The notes beneath the pieces were generated by a model, which ran no database searches, was not told the DNA's origin, and was given only the letters and a program-made list of their open reading frames with translations. 64,000 nucleotides of DNA from an uncultured Bacteroidota bacterium (lineage in GTDB: Bacteria; Bacteroidota; Bacteroidia; Chitinophagales; Chitinophagaceae), in assembly GCA_946479615.1 (NCBI GenBank), contig CAMLGR010000005.1:3279-67278 (forward strand), given 5' to 3'. This document shows positions 55,678 through 64,000 of this stretch, one piece after another (the first letter of the stretch is position 1; every line of letters starts with the position of its first letter). A program made the translations under genes and the position numbers.

Positions 55678-58600
55678 CTACCCGAGGTTGATCGGGTCCT
55701 TGCCGGCTTCGTTATCGGACTGGTATTGTGAAGGCAGAATATTAAACTCCTCTTTAAAATACTTGGTAAAGTTTTTAGGATTGCGGAACCCTACTTCGTA
55801 AGCTATTTCCGAAATGGTCATCTGGCTTTTTCGCAACAACTGTGCACCACGCTTGAGCCTGATGGAACGGATAAACTCTAATGGGCCCTTGCCTGTCAGG
55901 GATAATATTTTAGTGTACAACCCCACCCGGCTCATATACATTTCCCGGCTCAATTCTTCTACCGAAAAATCAAAATTGTCCATATTCTTTTCAACGATCG
56001 CAAGCGCCTGCTTGATAAACTGTTCATCCAGTGGTGTAATGGTCACTTCGCTCGGATTGACCTCGATCTGTTTACGAAATTTCCGTTGCAATAATTTTTG
56101 CTGGCCGAGCAGGTTCTTTATGCGGGAATCCAATATCTGGAACGTAAAAGGTTTGGCGATATAATCATTGATACCAACCTGGTAACCTTTCAATTGTGTT
56201 TCTTCATCCCCCATCGCAGTCAGTAATATCACAGGAATATGTGCGGTATCAACCCCGTTCTTAATCCTTCGTGCCAGTTCAATGCCATTTACTTCCGGCA
56301 TCATGATATCGCTGACGACAAGATCAGGATTTACCGCTTGTATCTTTTCCCACCCTTCTTTACCATTTATAGCTTCTTCTACCTGGTAATACAGTTTCAG
56401 GTTGTCTTTCAGGTAAGTCCTGAAATCTTCATTATCTTCTACCACCAGCAGAGTTTTCTTTTTACCTCCCCGCGTTTCTTTATGAGCTTCTTCTTCTGTC
56501 TCGCTGATAGTATCCGGTAACGGCGTTTCTCCGGGTGTATCCGGACCATGGGAATCATGGATCTTCCAGACTGGTAATGCTACACTGAAACAAGTTCCTT
56601 TACCGGGTTCACTCGTAACAGATATGGTACCATTGTGCAACCGTACAAATTCTTTGGTAATAGCCAATCCGATACCACTGCCCTGGTTGACCATGCTGGC
56701 AGGCACCTCATCCTGGAAGAACCGATCGAAGATGCGGTCATGTTTATCCGCGGCAATACCAATACCGGTATCACAAACCTGGATCGTCAGGGTATGATCT
56801 TCCCTGGTATTATTATAAAAGAGGTTCACACTTACTTTACCGTCGTCATAAGTATATTTAAAGGCGTTGGAAAGCAGGTTGAACATGATCTTTTCCAGTT
56901 TATCCTTGTCAAAATAGATCTCAAGTGATTCCACGTTGGAGGCAAAGGCAAATTCAATATGTTTTTTATCTGATAAATCTGAAAATGAATAACTGATCTC
57001 TTTGAGAAACCGGACCACATCACCAGCTACCGGGTATAATTTAAATTCCTGCACTTCCATCTTCCGGAAGTCAAGCATCTGGTTGACCAGTTTCAATAAC
57101 CGCTGGGCATTACGTTGTACAAGATGCAATTGCTTCTTCTTATCCGGGTCGGGTGTACTCCTGATGATGGTATCCAGTGGTGAAAGTATCAGGCTAAGAG
57201 GAGTGCGGAATTCATGGCTGACATTGGTAAAGAATTTTGTTTTCATAGCATCCAGCGCCTGCATACGTTCAGCCTCATGCCGTTGCTTTTCCACTTCATA
57301 TTTCATTCTTCTCCGTTGTACAGTGATCTTGCGGATCACATAAAATATACCGGCAGCGATGACTATATATATAAAGTAGGCCCAGGTAGTTCTCCAGAAA
57401 GGAGGATCAATGATAATGGCAAGCTGTTTCTCCGGCGTCCATTCATTATTGGCATCCAGCATTTTTACTTTCAATACATAACTTCCGGGATCGAGATTGG
57501 TATAGGTAGCTTTCCGGCTGCTGCCATCTGTATAGAGCCAGTCATTATTAAACCCTTCCAGCTTGTACGCATATTTATCGCGGCTTCCATGTGAAAAATC
57601 CAGGGCGGCAAATTCGATAGAAAAAACATTTTCTTTATATTTTAAATGCACCTGTCTGGCATTGGTCAACGCTTCATGAAGAAGAACGCGGTGATTGATT
57701 TCTTCGCCGGGCTCGATATTATTATTTAATATCTGCAGGCTGGTAAAAACAATATTGGGTTTTAAACGATGCCTGACAATATTGGAAGGATCGAGGATAT
57801 TAAATCCGCCGGGGCCTCCTACCAGTAATTCACCGGTGCGCAATTTCAGCGCTGCATTCTCATTGAACTCGCGGCTTTGCAGGTTATTGGTCTCATCATA
57901 ATTAATAACAGAAAAGTTCAGCGTGGAAATATCTTTCGCACTATCCGGAACAAGATTATACAAACCGCTTGGCGAAGTGATCCATAGATGTTGCCGGTTA
58001 TCTTCCAGTATTGTCAATATTGTATTATCGGGTAATCCCTGTGAAGTGGTGAATGTGCGGAATTTCCCGGTGGCTTCGTCAAATACCACCAGTCCCTCTC
58101 TTGTTCCGATCCATATCCAGCCCCTGCTGTCTTCCAGCAAAGAAATAATGTTATCGTTATTACTTAAGGCATAATGTACAGGTTTGGGATTTTTCTTATA
58201 GAATACGTCAATCCCATGCGAGGTACCGATCCATAAATTGCCTTTCCTGTCCTGCATCAGGGTTGAAATATAATTGGCCTGTATAAGCCCGGTGCCATCG
58301 CTTTTTGCCTGGTGATGTATGAATTTCCCGGTGGCAGGATCAAATAGCTCCAGTCCACCCGATAAGGTCCCGATCCACATATTATATTTATCATCCTGGA
58401 ATATTTCCCATACACAATCATCTGCAAGGCTGGCAGAATTATTGGGATCATGCTTGTAATTGACAAATCCTTTTCCATCAAACCGGCTCAGCCCACCGAA
58501 ATAACTGCCCGTCCAGAGCTGCTCTTTCTGATCGATCCACAAACTTACAATCACATTATTGCTAAGACTATGTGGATCAGCAGGATTATGCACGTACTGC

Positions 58601-59805
58601 TTAAAAGTGTTTTGCTTCCTGTTAAAATAGATCAATCCTCCCCCATTGGTACCGATCCAGATATTTCCCTTTCCGTCCTCTACAAAACGGTTGACATCAT
58701 CATAAGGAAGACCGCTGACATTTATATAAGAATGCCGGTAATGTGGGAAATGCACCAGGTTTTCATCAAGATAATTTACACCTTGCTTATAAGTGCCGAT
58801 CCAGATAACACCTGATTGATCTTTATATAGTGTATTGATACTGTTCTGACTTAAACTCTTACTGCTTTTGGGATCGGCTGACAAATAACGTACGCTGAAG
58901 TTATTACGCTTATCAACCAGGTTGATGCCGCCATGGTCCGTCGCCACCCATATTATTCCCTGGCTATCCTGGGTAATTCCCTTGATAATACTATTGCTTA
59001 AACGACTGGGACCACTGTTATCTGTCAATGTTTGTATGGTTTGCTGGTCAGGGCGAAAAAGAAAAACTGCATTGGGTAGTCCTCCTGCCCATATCCAGAC
59101 ATCATCATCTGTATCGATAAAACAACTATAAAGAAAATTCGTTTTGCTGAGCGCATGCAGCGCTTCACTCCGCTGGATCACTTTTCTGGAAACGGGGTCT
59201 AATTTTTCTATGATCCCGTTACGATGCACCATCCATATATTGCCTTTGCTATCTTCCCTGACCGCAGCCACATGATTGCTGGCAATACTTTCTTTATCAT
59301 TTTCACGGTGCTGTATAGCCATTGTCTTACCGGTCAAAGGCGAATATTGATAAACACCCAGAGTATCGAAAAGGAACCAGTAATTAGCATGACTGTCCCT
59401 GACAATCCTGAGTACATTCTCCTGGGGCATGGAAAGCTCAGCCAGGTATTTTTTGTAATTTCTATCAAATCGTTCTGTCCTGGGACAATAAATACTGGGA
59501 TTGTACCCCCCTATCCAGATCTTCCCTTCCGGTAATGAAAAAAGATTAGGAATACTGTTATCCTGGATAGTTGTACTGTCATTACTATCACTACGAAATA
59601 CCTTAAAGGAATAGCCATCATAGCGGTTCAGTCCCGATACGGTACCAAACCAAACAAATCCTTTATCGTCTTTCAATACCGCATTTACCTGGTTATTGGA
59701 AAGACCATCATAGGCATCAATCCTGGAAAAAGCATATTGCTCCGTTTGAGCAGCGGCAGTATAAAACAACAATCCAAAAAATAATAGTGGTACAATGTTT
59801 CGCAT
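55678..59805 (-). CDS. Hybrid two-component system sensor/regulator (HTCS) of the PUL
   Basis: The protein has about 1375 residues from the ATG at 59805 (RNIVPLLFFGLLFYTAAAQ signal); upstream in-frame ATGs at 59859 and 59853 are less likely. Order: fourteen or so periplasmic two-component-propeller repeats (residues 25-700; IDAYDGLSNNQVNAVLKDDKG-type units), a Y_Y_Y domain (728-785; YAYKLEGFNNDWLYT), a membrane helix (about 803-825), HisKA (VSHEFRTPLSLIL, His near 862), HATPase (NAFKYTYDDGKV; DTGIGI), receiver (LVVSDIMMPEVNG, Asp phosphoacceptor) and AraC-type helix-turn-helix (1275-1368; TISEIAYEVGFRNPKNFTKYFK). It senses PUL oligosaccharides and activates the operon. Confidence 0.96.
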   Translation of the reverse strand: MRNIVPLLFFGLLFYTAAAQTEQYAFSRIDAYDGLSNNQVNAVLKDDKGFVWFGTVSGLNRYDGYSFKVFRSDSNDSTTIQDNSIPNLFSLPEGKIWIGGYNPSIYCPRTERFDRNYKKYLAELSMPQENVLRIVRDSHANYWFLFDTLGVYQYSPLTGKTMAIQHRENDKESIASNHVAAVREDSKGNIWMVHRNGIIEKLDPVSRKVIQRSEALHALSKTNFLYSCFIDTDDDVWIWAGGLPNAVFLFRPDQQTIQTLTDNSGPSRLSNSIIKGITQDSQGIIWVATDHGGINLVDKRNNFSVRYLSADPKSSKSLSQNSINTLYKDQSGVIWIGTYKQGVNYLDENLVHFPHYRHSYINVSGLPYDDVNRFVEDGKGNIWIGTNGGGLIYFNRKQNTFKQYVHNPADPHSLSNNVIVSLWIDQKEQLWTGSYFGGLSRFDGKGFVNYKHDPNNSASLADDCVWEIFQDDKYNMWIGTLSGGLELFDPATGKFIHHQAKSDGTGLIQANYISTLMQDRKGNLWIGTSHGIDVFYKKNPKPVHYALSNNDNIISLLEDSRGWIWIGTREGLVVFDEATGKFRTFTTSQGLPDNTILTILEDNRQHLWITSPSGLYNLVPDSAKDISTLNFSVINYDETNNLQSREFNENAALKLRTGELLVGGPGGFNILDPSNIVRHRLKPNIVFTSLQILNNNIEPGEEINHRVLLHEALTNARQVHLKYKENVFSIEFAALDFSHGSRDKYAYKLEGFNNDWLYTDGSSRKATYTNLDPGSYVLKVKMLDANNEWTPEKQLAIIIDPPFWRTTWAYFIYIVIAAGIFYVIRKITVQRRRMKYEVEKQRHEAERMQALDAMKTKFFTNVSHEFRTPLSLILSPLDTIIRSTPDPDKKKQLHLVQRNAQRLLKLVNQMLDFRKMEVQEFKLYPVAGDVVRFLKEISYSFSDLSDKKHIEFAFASNVESLEIYFDKDKLEKIMFNLLSNAFKYTYDDGKVSVNLFYNNTREDHTLTIQVCDTGIGIAADKHDRIFDRFFQDEVPASMVNQGSGIGLAITKEFVRLHNGTISVTSEPGKGTCFSVALPVWKIHDSHGPDTPGETPLPDTISETEEEAHKETRGGKKKTLLVVEDNEDFRTYLKDNLKLYYQVEEAINGKEGWEKIQAVNPDLVVSDIMMPEVNGIELARRIKNGVDTAHIPVILLTAMGDEETQLKGYQVGINDYIAKPFTFQILDSRIKNLLGQQKLLQRKFRKQIEVNPSEVTITPLDEQFIKQALAIVEKNMDNFDFSVEELSREMYMSRVGLYTKILSLTGKGPLEFIRSIRLKRGAQLLRKSQMTISEIAYEVGFRNPKNFTKYFKEEFNILPSQYQSDNEAGKDPINLG

Positions 59806-60452
59806 CTTCAATATCTTTTTTACAATTCTCCAGGTCCAATAAACAACACGCATTAGCACACAGCTAAGATATTACGCAGGAAGGTTGCCTGCAATTTGAA
59901 TCAAATCTGTCATTTAAAAAAATATGTTGGGACGCATCAGTATTAGGCCTGTAAACCTGATGCTATGCAATCGGATTAAAAAATTATGAATCAATGGATA
60001 GGCTGAGGCAGGAATATAGAGGAAAGGAGTTTGAATCATTGCTGCCCGGTAAAAATTTTTCAGCTGGCAGCAAACATATACCTTATCATACAATGTAAAA
60101 ACTTATCTTGCTTATTTCCACATATTCTCCAATGTCTCTACAACAACTGTAAACGTAAATAAATTGCCTGAATAGTTTAATCCTGACGCAATGAGGCGCA
60201 TACTTATTAGCTTACAGGTAGCGGCCAGGCTAGAGAATGGAAATATAGTTATCAGTAACCGGCGCCCCAATGAGATTCAAAAGCCGGGGGGGGCTGGCCA
60301 GGTGCTGTATAACTACCGGAAATGACCCCGGTAAAAAATCAGCATGGATACTACGCCAATGGGCAGATCCTGATATGGGCCGGCTTCTTCGATACAATTA
60401 CTGGATGAACCAGCTATTAAAAAATATAAATGACTATTTCAGACCAGGCAAA
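59806..60452. other. 647-base gap with no confident gene
   Basis: The gap lies between divergent HTCS and jelly-roll genes, so it should carry both promoters. The minus strand has TATGTTTG at 60071-60078, which fits TAnnTTTG, but it lies 266 bases before the HTCS start and has no good -33. A run of eight G occurs at about 60284-60291. An upstream frame extension of the next gene across 60270-60452 lacks sense as a protein. Confidence 0.45.
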
Positions 60453-61223
60453 ATGAGCAACCTTTTTTATTTCCTTTGCACCCTGTCGATAGTAGTATTG
60501 ACTGCAGGTATTATCAGCAGTCATACATCAATTCAAAATGCTACAAAAAAATGGGCTGCTAAAAATACGGCACCGTTATTTACCGAAGATTTTGAAAAAG
60601 AAAAATTAGATAGCCGTATCTGGACACAATTGATTACAGGTAAAAACAGCATTGAGATACAACATAGTAAAGTGGCGCATGGAAAAAATGCATTGCTGGT
60701 ACATTGTCCGGGAGCAAGCAATAAGACATGGGCATTTATCACTACCCATAAAATACCTGCTTCATTGCGCACACATCACTTCGGGCGCGCGTATGTATAC
60801 ATGACGCAACCTCCGAAACGACATACTATATTTATTATGGCCGGAACATCCGGTTTTCCCAATAATAAATACCAGGAAATAGCTACAGCAGAAAATAGAT
60901 GGCAATTAACCTATGTTGACCTGACGCCTGAACATGGTTATGAAGATTATCATTGTGGCAGCGGATTACCTGTCAACAAATGGGTCTGTCTCGAGTGGGA
61001 ATTCAATGATCATCCCAATCACACGGCTATATGGGTAGATGGCAACCCGGTTTTTGAAACTGATTTTACATTCAAACCTGATGGCAATAAACAGGACCTG
61101 GTAGGCGGATTTACTGAATATACATTTGGCTTCCGTCTCTGGGGCGATGCCTTTGCCCCTTTCGATATATATTTTGATGACATCGCATTAGACACAAAAC
61201 GTATCGGACAATTGGAAAAATAA
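60453..61223 (+). CDS. Secreted ConA-like jelly-roll protein (Cip1/polysaccharide-lyase-like)
   Basis: The product has about 256 residues from the ATG at 60453, where a signal-like helix begins (NLFYFLCTLSIVVLTAG). Longer frames to 60270 add non-conserved residues. The rest looks like a concanavalin-type beta-sandwich: LFTEDFEKEKLDSRIWTQL, ALLVHCPGASNKTWAFIT, HFGRAYVYMTQPPKRHTIFI, NKWVCLEWEFNDHPNHTAIWVDG and FDIYFDDIALDTKRIG. It is reminiscent of Cip1-like or lyase-like glycan-binding proteins. No catalytic residues can be assigned. Its 3' end is 14 bases from the DUF1080 stop. Confidence 0.65.
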   Translation: MSNLFYFLCTLSIVVLTAGIISSHTSIQNATKKWAAKNTAPLFTEDFEKEKLDSRIWTQLITGKNSIEIQHSKVAHGKNALLVHCPGASNKTWAFITTHKIPASLRTHHFGRAYVYMTQPPKRHTIFIMAGTSGFPNNKYQEIATAENRWQLTYVDLTPEHGYEDYHCGSGLPVNKWVCLEWEFNDHPNHTAIWVDGNPVFETDFTFKPDGNKQDLVGGFTEYTFGFRLWGDAFAPFDIYFDDIALDTKRIGQLEK

Positions 61224-61237
61224 AAGCCTTTGCCAAT

Positions 61238-61981
61238 CTATAATTCCCTTATCCATATATTCCGGAAGCTAACCAGGTTGTGATGATCCTGCAAGAGTAA
61301 TGGTTCTTTGGCTCCATGTTTCTCATATTTAAGCACACCTATGAACTGCATCGGCCCCCATAGTTCTACATTATTCTGCACCAGTATTCCATTTTGAAAA
61401 ACGGTCATCCGTGCAGCGGATTTCAGTGAACTATCCTGGTAAAATTGTGGCGCGATAAAAACAATATCATAGGTCTGCCATTCACCCGGCGGGCGACATA
61501 CGTTTACCATAGGCATGTGCTGTTTATAAATACTGCCAGCCTGTCCATTGGAATATGTCGGATTGTTATAAGAATCGAGCACCTGTAATTCATACCGGCT
61601 CATTAAGAAGATGCCACTATTACCTCGACCCTGTCCGCTATCTTTTACTATAACCGGTGTTCTCCATTCAATATGTAACTGGCAATCACCAAAAGATTGT
61701 TTTGTCCGGAGATCACCTGAGAAGGGGACAACAGTCAGGTAGTTGTCGTCTGTTTTCCAGTCAAACGGTTTGCCATCCTTATTGATCCAGTTCACACTGT
61801 CTTTTTTTCCATTAAATAAAACAATAGCATCAGAAGATGCATCTGTCGATGATTTGCCCGGCGTTATTACACGTGGTACCGGGTTCCATATCTCTGTCAG
61901 TTTAGGATCGCCCTGGTGTTGTTGTGAAAAAGCAGGCAGATGCAGGACAAAGCCAGCCAATAGAATGAATACACGTTTCAT
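61238..61981 (-). CDS. Secreted DUF1080 (3-keto-disaccharide-hydrolase-like) protein
   Basis: This 247-residue protein has a signal peptide (about 1-19; HLPAFSQ) and one DUF1080 jelly roll. Motifs: DAIVLFNGKKDSVNWINKDGKPFDW, FGDCQLHIEWRTP, QGRGNSGIFLMSRYELQVLDSY, AGSIYKQHMPMVNVCRPPGEWQTY, MTVFQNGILVQNNVELWGP and KEPLLLQDHHNLVSFRNIWIREL. Members are thought to act on 3-keto-glycosides or bind glycans. It starts 10 bases after the upstream DUF1080 gene, so they form an operon. Confidence 0.9.
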   Translation of the reverse strand: MKRVFILLAGFVLHLPAFSQQHQGDPKLTEIWNPVPRVITPGKSSTDASSDAIVLFNGKKDSVNWINKDGKPFDWKTDDNYLTVVPFSGDLRTKQSFGDCQLHIEWRTPVIVKDSGQGRGNSGIFLMSRYELQVLDSYNNPTYSNGQAGSIYKQHMPMVNVCRPPGEWQTYDIVFIAPQFYQDSSLKSAARMTVFQNGILVQNNVELWGPMQFIGVLKYEKHGAKEPLLLQDHHNLVSFRNIWIREL

Positions 61982-61991
61982 GATTGCGTTA

Positions 61992-63521
61992 TTATAATTT
62001 CCTGATTTTTACATTACGATAATAAATCTCTGAGTATTCCGATTGCAATAACAATCTGCCCCATTTTGTACTCGCTTCCTCTCCTACATTCACAACTGTT
62101 CCATTGACGACATGTACGCATTTACCATTGGATGAAATGATCTCTACGGTGTTCCATTCACCATACGGTTTCTCACCATCTGCTTTCTTTGTCATTCTTG
62201 TATGATCAGCCGGCACATTTTGCTTTCCATCTACTTTGATGGTGCTGAAGCCGAGCAACCAGGTGTCACCTACATCACCTTCCTGTATCTGGCACTCGAT
62301 CGATTGGGGCCAGATGGAATCAGGTTCATTCATCGGTATGTTATAACATACTCCTGCATCGCGTTTGGCAGTTTCGCGTGGCGGCCATCTCTTTTCACCC
62401 CATTTGAAATCAACTTTGAAATGGAAATTATTATATCCGCTATCGGTGATCATATACCCAAGGTCCTTACCAAGCACATGCAATACACTGTCTTCTATCC
62501 TGAAGTTGTTATCAGGATCTTTACCCACTCCGATATCTTTCATAAAGGTGTGCCAGCCTTTAAGATTCTTTCCATTAAAAATAAATGTGAATGGATCTTT
62601 GGTGACCGGCGCAATATTTTTCACGACAAAAACATAATCATTATAGTCGCCATTTTTTGCTTCCTCAAAACAAACCAGGTATGTATTTACGACTGGTTTT
62701 CCTGCCGTATTACGCAACGGATAAATTCTTGTTGCATGTACAGCATTCGCAGGAAATAACAACATATTCCATACATCTTCTGAGTACGCAGTATGAGTAG
62801 GACCTGTAGCATAAAAACCAAACGAACGGGTACCAGGATCAAACGACCTGCTACCGGATGCAATGGCAGGAAATAAAACCTGGTGCTCAGGATAGATGCC
62901 TGCTTTGGCTAAAATACCAACCTGGTGTTTACTGGGTGTTGCTGCTGAATCGATATAATACCCGAATGGCAGTTCAAAATCCGGTGAATACCTCGCTACC
63001 GGAATGATCTCTACTTTTCCGTTACCTGCTTTTTTAAAAAGAGCGGAAGACAATTCTTCACCTTGCAATTCGGGGCGGCTATTATTAGCCAGTGTTTTCC
63101 ATCCTACATTTACCTGATAGCCCAATGCTTCTACGATGTTTGCCAGCGTGGCCTCGTTCTCTCCTTCCAGCCCATTCGAACTAAGACCCGTGAGATTAAT
63201 ATCAGCCATGATATTGCCGGTTGCAGCTTTGATCTGCAATTTGGCCCGTGTGATCCCCAGAAAATTTACTGATGGCGAAAACGCAACAATCAATTTTCCT
63301 TTTGCCCAGGATAATATCCGGAAGCTGGCACTATCGCCACTTATAAATTTTGCTGCTTTTGCTGTTGATGGCAATACTACGGAATCAACTTTACTAACTG
63401 TTCCTTTAATAGCTGAAAAGACAAGTTCCTTTTTAACAGGCTGCGCCTGGGCATGGATCGCTATCCCATTGATTAAGATAAATAAGATGGCAAATAAATG
63501 TTTCGGGGTAATCATATTCAT
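61992..63521 (-). CDS. Two-domain secreted protein with C-terminal DUF1080
   Basis: The protein has about 509 residues from the ATG at 63521, after a 16-codon upstream frame extension that is rejected; the ATG at 63515 is close by and also possible. Signal peptide about 3-22. Residues 30-330 form an Ig-like/beta region (LVFSAIKGTVSKVDSVVLP, SFRILSWAKGKLIVAFSPS and a DUF4114-like YNDYVFVVKNI ending). Residues 335-509 are DUF1080: FIFNGKNLKGWHTFMKD, YNNFHFKVDFKWGEKRW, DAGVCYNIPM, SIECQIQEGDVGDTWLLG and GRLLLQSEYSEIYYRNVKIRKL. It is upstream in the same operon as 61238-61981. Confidence 0.88.
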   Translation of the reverse strand: MNMITPKHLFAILFILINGIAIHAQAQPVKKELVFSAIKGTVSKVDSVVLPSTAKAAKFISGDSASFRILSWAKGKLIVAFSPSVNFLGITRAKLQIKAATGNIMADINLTGLSSNGLEGENEATLANIVEALGYQVNVGWKTLANNSRPELQGEELSSALFKKAGNGKVEIIPVARYSPDFELPFGYYIDSAATPSKHQVGILAKAGIYPEHQVLFPAIASGSRSFDPGTRSFGFYATGPTHTAYSEDVWNMLLFPANAVHATRIYPLRNTAGKPVVNTYLVCFEEAKNGDYNDYVFVVKNIAPVTKDPFTFIFNGKNLKGWHTFMKDIGVGKDPDNNFRIEDSVLHVLGKDLGYMITDSGYNNFHFKVDFKWGEKRWPPRETAKRDAGVCYNIPMNEPDSIWPQSIECQIQEGDVGDTWLLGFSTIKVDGKQNVPADHTRMTKKADGEKPYGEWNTVEIISSNGKCVHVVNGTVVNVGEEASTKWGRLLLQSEYSEIYYRNVKIRKL

Positions 63522-63595
63522 ATAGAGATGTGGTTTATTGCAAATTGATTGTATTAGCTCCCGGTTCACTGAATCGTTTACACCATTACCAGGAA

Positions 63596-64000
63596 TTACA
63601 AATCCTGCATAGCAGTTTTCATAATCGTTCTATTCTTAAATCCTTCAGATGATTCAATACTGAAATTTTCTGCATTTTTCAAAACGATCCTCTTGGTATT
63701 TGTCACAGGTTTTACTTTTATGCGAAATAACCTGGCTTCTTTTACATCATCCAGTATAATAGCCGGCCTGACCTCGTTTCCCATATAAGTTACTTCCACA
63801 TTATTCAGTTGAATATCTTTTACATGACGGATGAAGAATCCGTATGCCGGCATGATCCCCATCTTTGCAGGTTCGGGGTATCCTTTTTCATTTTCAGGCA
63901 CTATGACTGGTATGCTTGCAAATGAAGAATCCATCTGGCGGTAATAGATTTTTATATTCTCCAGCCGCACATCTTCAATGATCTTTCCCGGCAGCCCACT
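63596..64000 (-). CDS. C-terminal part of a GH28-like right-handed beta-helix protein (partial)
   Basis: The frame runs off the window end and is read through 64000. Visible residues begin SGLPGKIIEDVRLENIKIYYRQ and go on with AYGFFIRHVKDIQLNNVEVTYMG, RPAIILDDVKEARLFRIKVKP and NTKRIVLKNAENFSIESSEGF. The coil-like repetition (V/I-x-N-V/I) and the SGLPGKIIEDVRLENI motif are typical of the last turns of polygalacturonase-type GH28 proteins. The catalytic Asp residues lie outside. The 74-base gap to the DUF1080 gene suggests a shared transcript. Confidence 0.7.
   Translation of the reverse strand, partial: SGLPGKIIEDVRLENIKIYYRQMDSSFASIPVIVPENEKGYPEPAKMGIMPAYGFFIRHVKDIQLNNVEVTYMGNEVRPAIILDDVKEARLFRIKVKPVTNTKRIVLKNAENFSIESSEGFKNRTIMKTAMQDL

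Noticed and set aside
60270..60452. N-terminal extension of the jelly-roll gene with an eight-G run
   Set aside because: No conserved or signal-like sequence; the signal peptide begins at 60453.
1..64000. tRNA, rRNA, insertion sequences or phage genes
   Set aside because: No cloverleaf with the T-loop consensus, no rRNA-like stretch, and no transposase or integrase motif was seen by reading; short RNAs could still be missed.

Overview
The window looks like a chromosomal piece of a glycan-degrading Bacteroidota bacterium, most likely of the Chitinophagaceae type. The evidence is three SusC/SusD outer-membrane uptake pairs, a one-protein hybrid two-component regulator (HTCS), a type IX secretion sorting domain, an FG-GAP/ASPIC lipoprotein beside a SusCD pair, LytTR-type signalling, A-rich sequence rather than Shine-Dalgarno motifs before starts, and a few TAnnTTTG promoter-like boxes. 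No tRNA, rRNA, CRISPR array, transposase or phage gene was seen.

Positions 1-13752 are mostly housekeeping or poorly characterised genes: the tail of a radical-SAM protein (probably MqnE), a CBS-pair protein, L-serine dehydratase, an FKBP-type isomerase, a fused HU-like/SPOR-like membrane protein coupled to a DUF985 cupin, a SET-domain protein, DUF763, a T9SS-exported protein, DUF1543, an FMN-barrel protein, a carboxymuconolactone-decarboxylase-like protein, a GH26-like lipoprotein, a Tat-type Nif3-like protein and an HdeD-like membrane protein.

Positions 13876-24795 hold a SusC-SusD-CRTAC1 cluster on the minus strand, a DUF1080 secreted protein and an SGNH hydrolase.

Positions 24857-28450 are the most striking part. 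A secreted protein of the cholesterol-dependent cytolysin (CDC) superfamily keeps the pore-forming core motifs, but its C-terminal domain lacks the cholesterol-binding undecapeptide. Three small secreted proteins follow it in one tight operon. A LytTR response regulator and a TPR histidine kinase (28655-31395) are transcribed divergently from it.

Positions 31398-59805 form a large polysaccharide-utilisation locus on the minus strand: HTCS sensor, SusC-SusD, SusC-SusD, then GH27, GH26, a GH2 remnant, full GH2, GH3, GH3, GH35 and GH51. GH26 (endo-mannanase) with GH27 (alpha-galactosidase) points to a galactomannan-like hemicellulose. GH2, GH3, GH35 and GH51 would remove other side chains and oligosaccharide ends. 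A strong terminator separates the SusCD genes from the enzyme genes.

From 60453 to the end are a jelly-roll secreted protein, two DUF1080 proteins and the C-terminal part of a GH28-like protein, which may begin a further glycan locus. Many intergenic gaps carry hairpins built from a few recurring short-motif families, often exactly at the 3' ends of genes.
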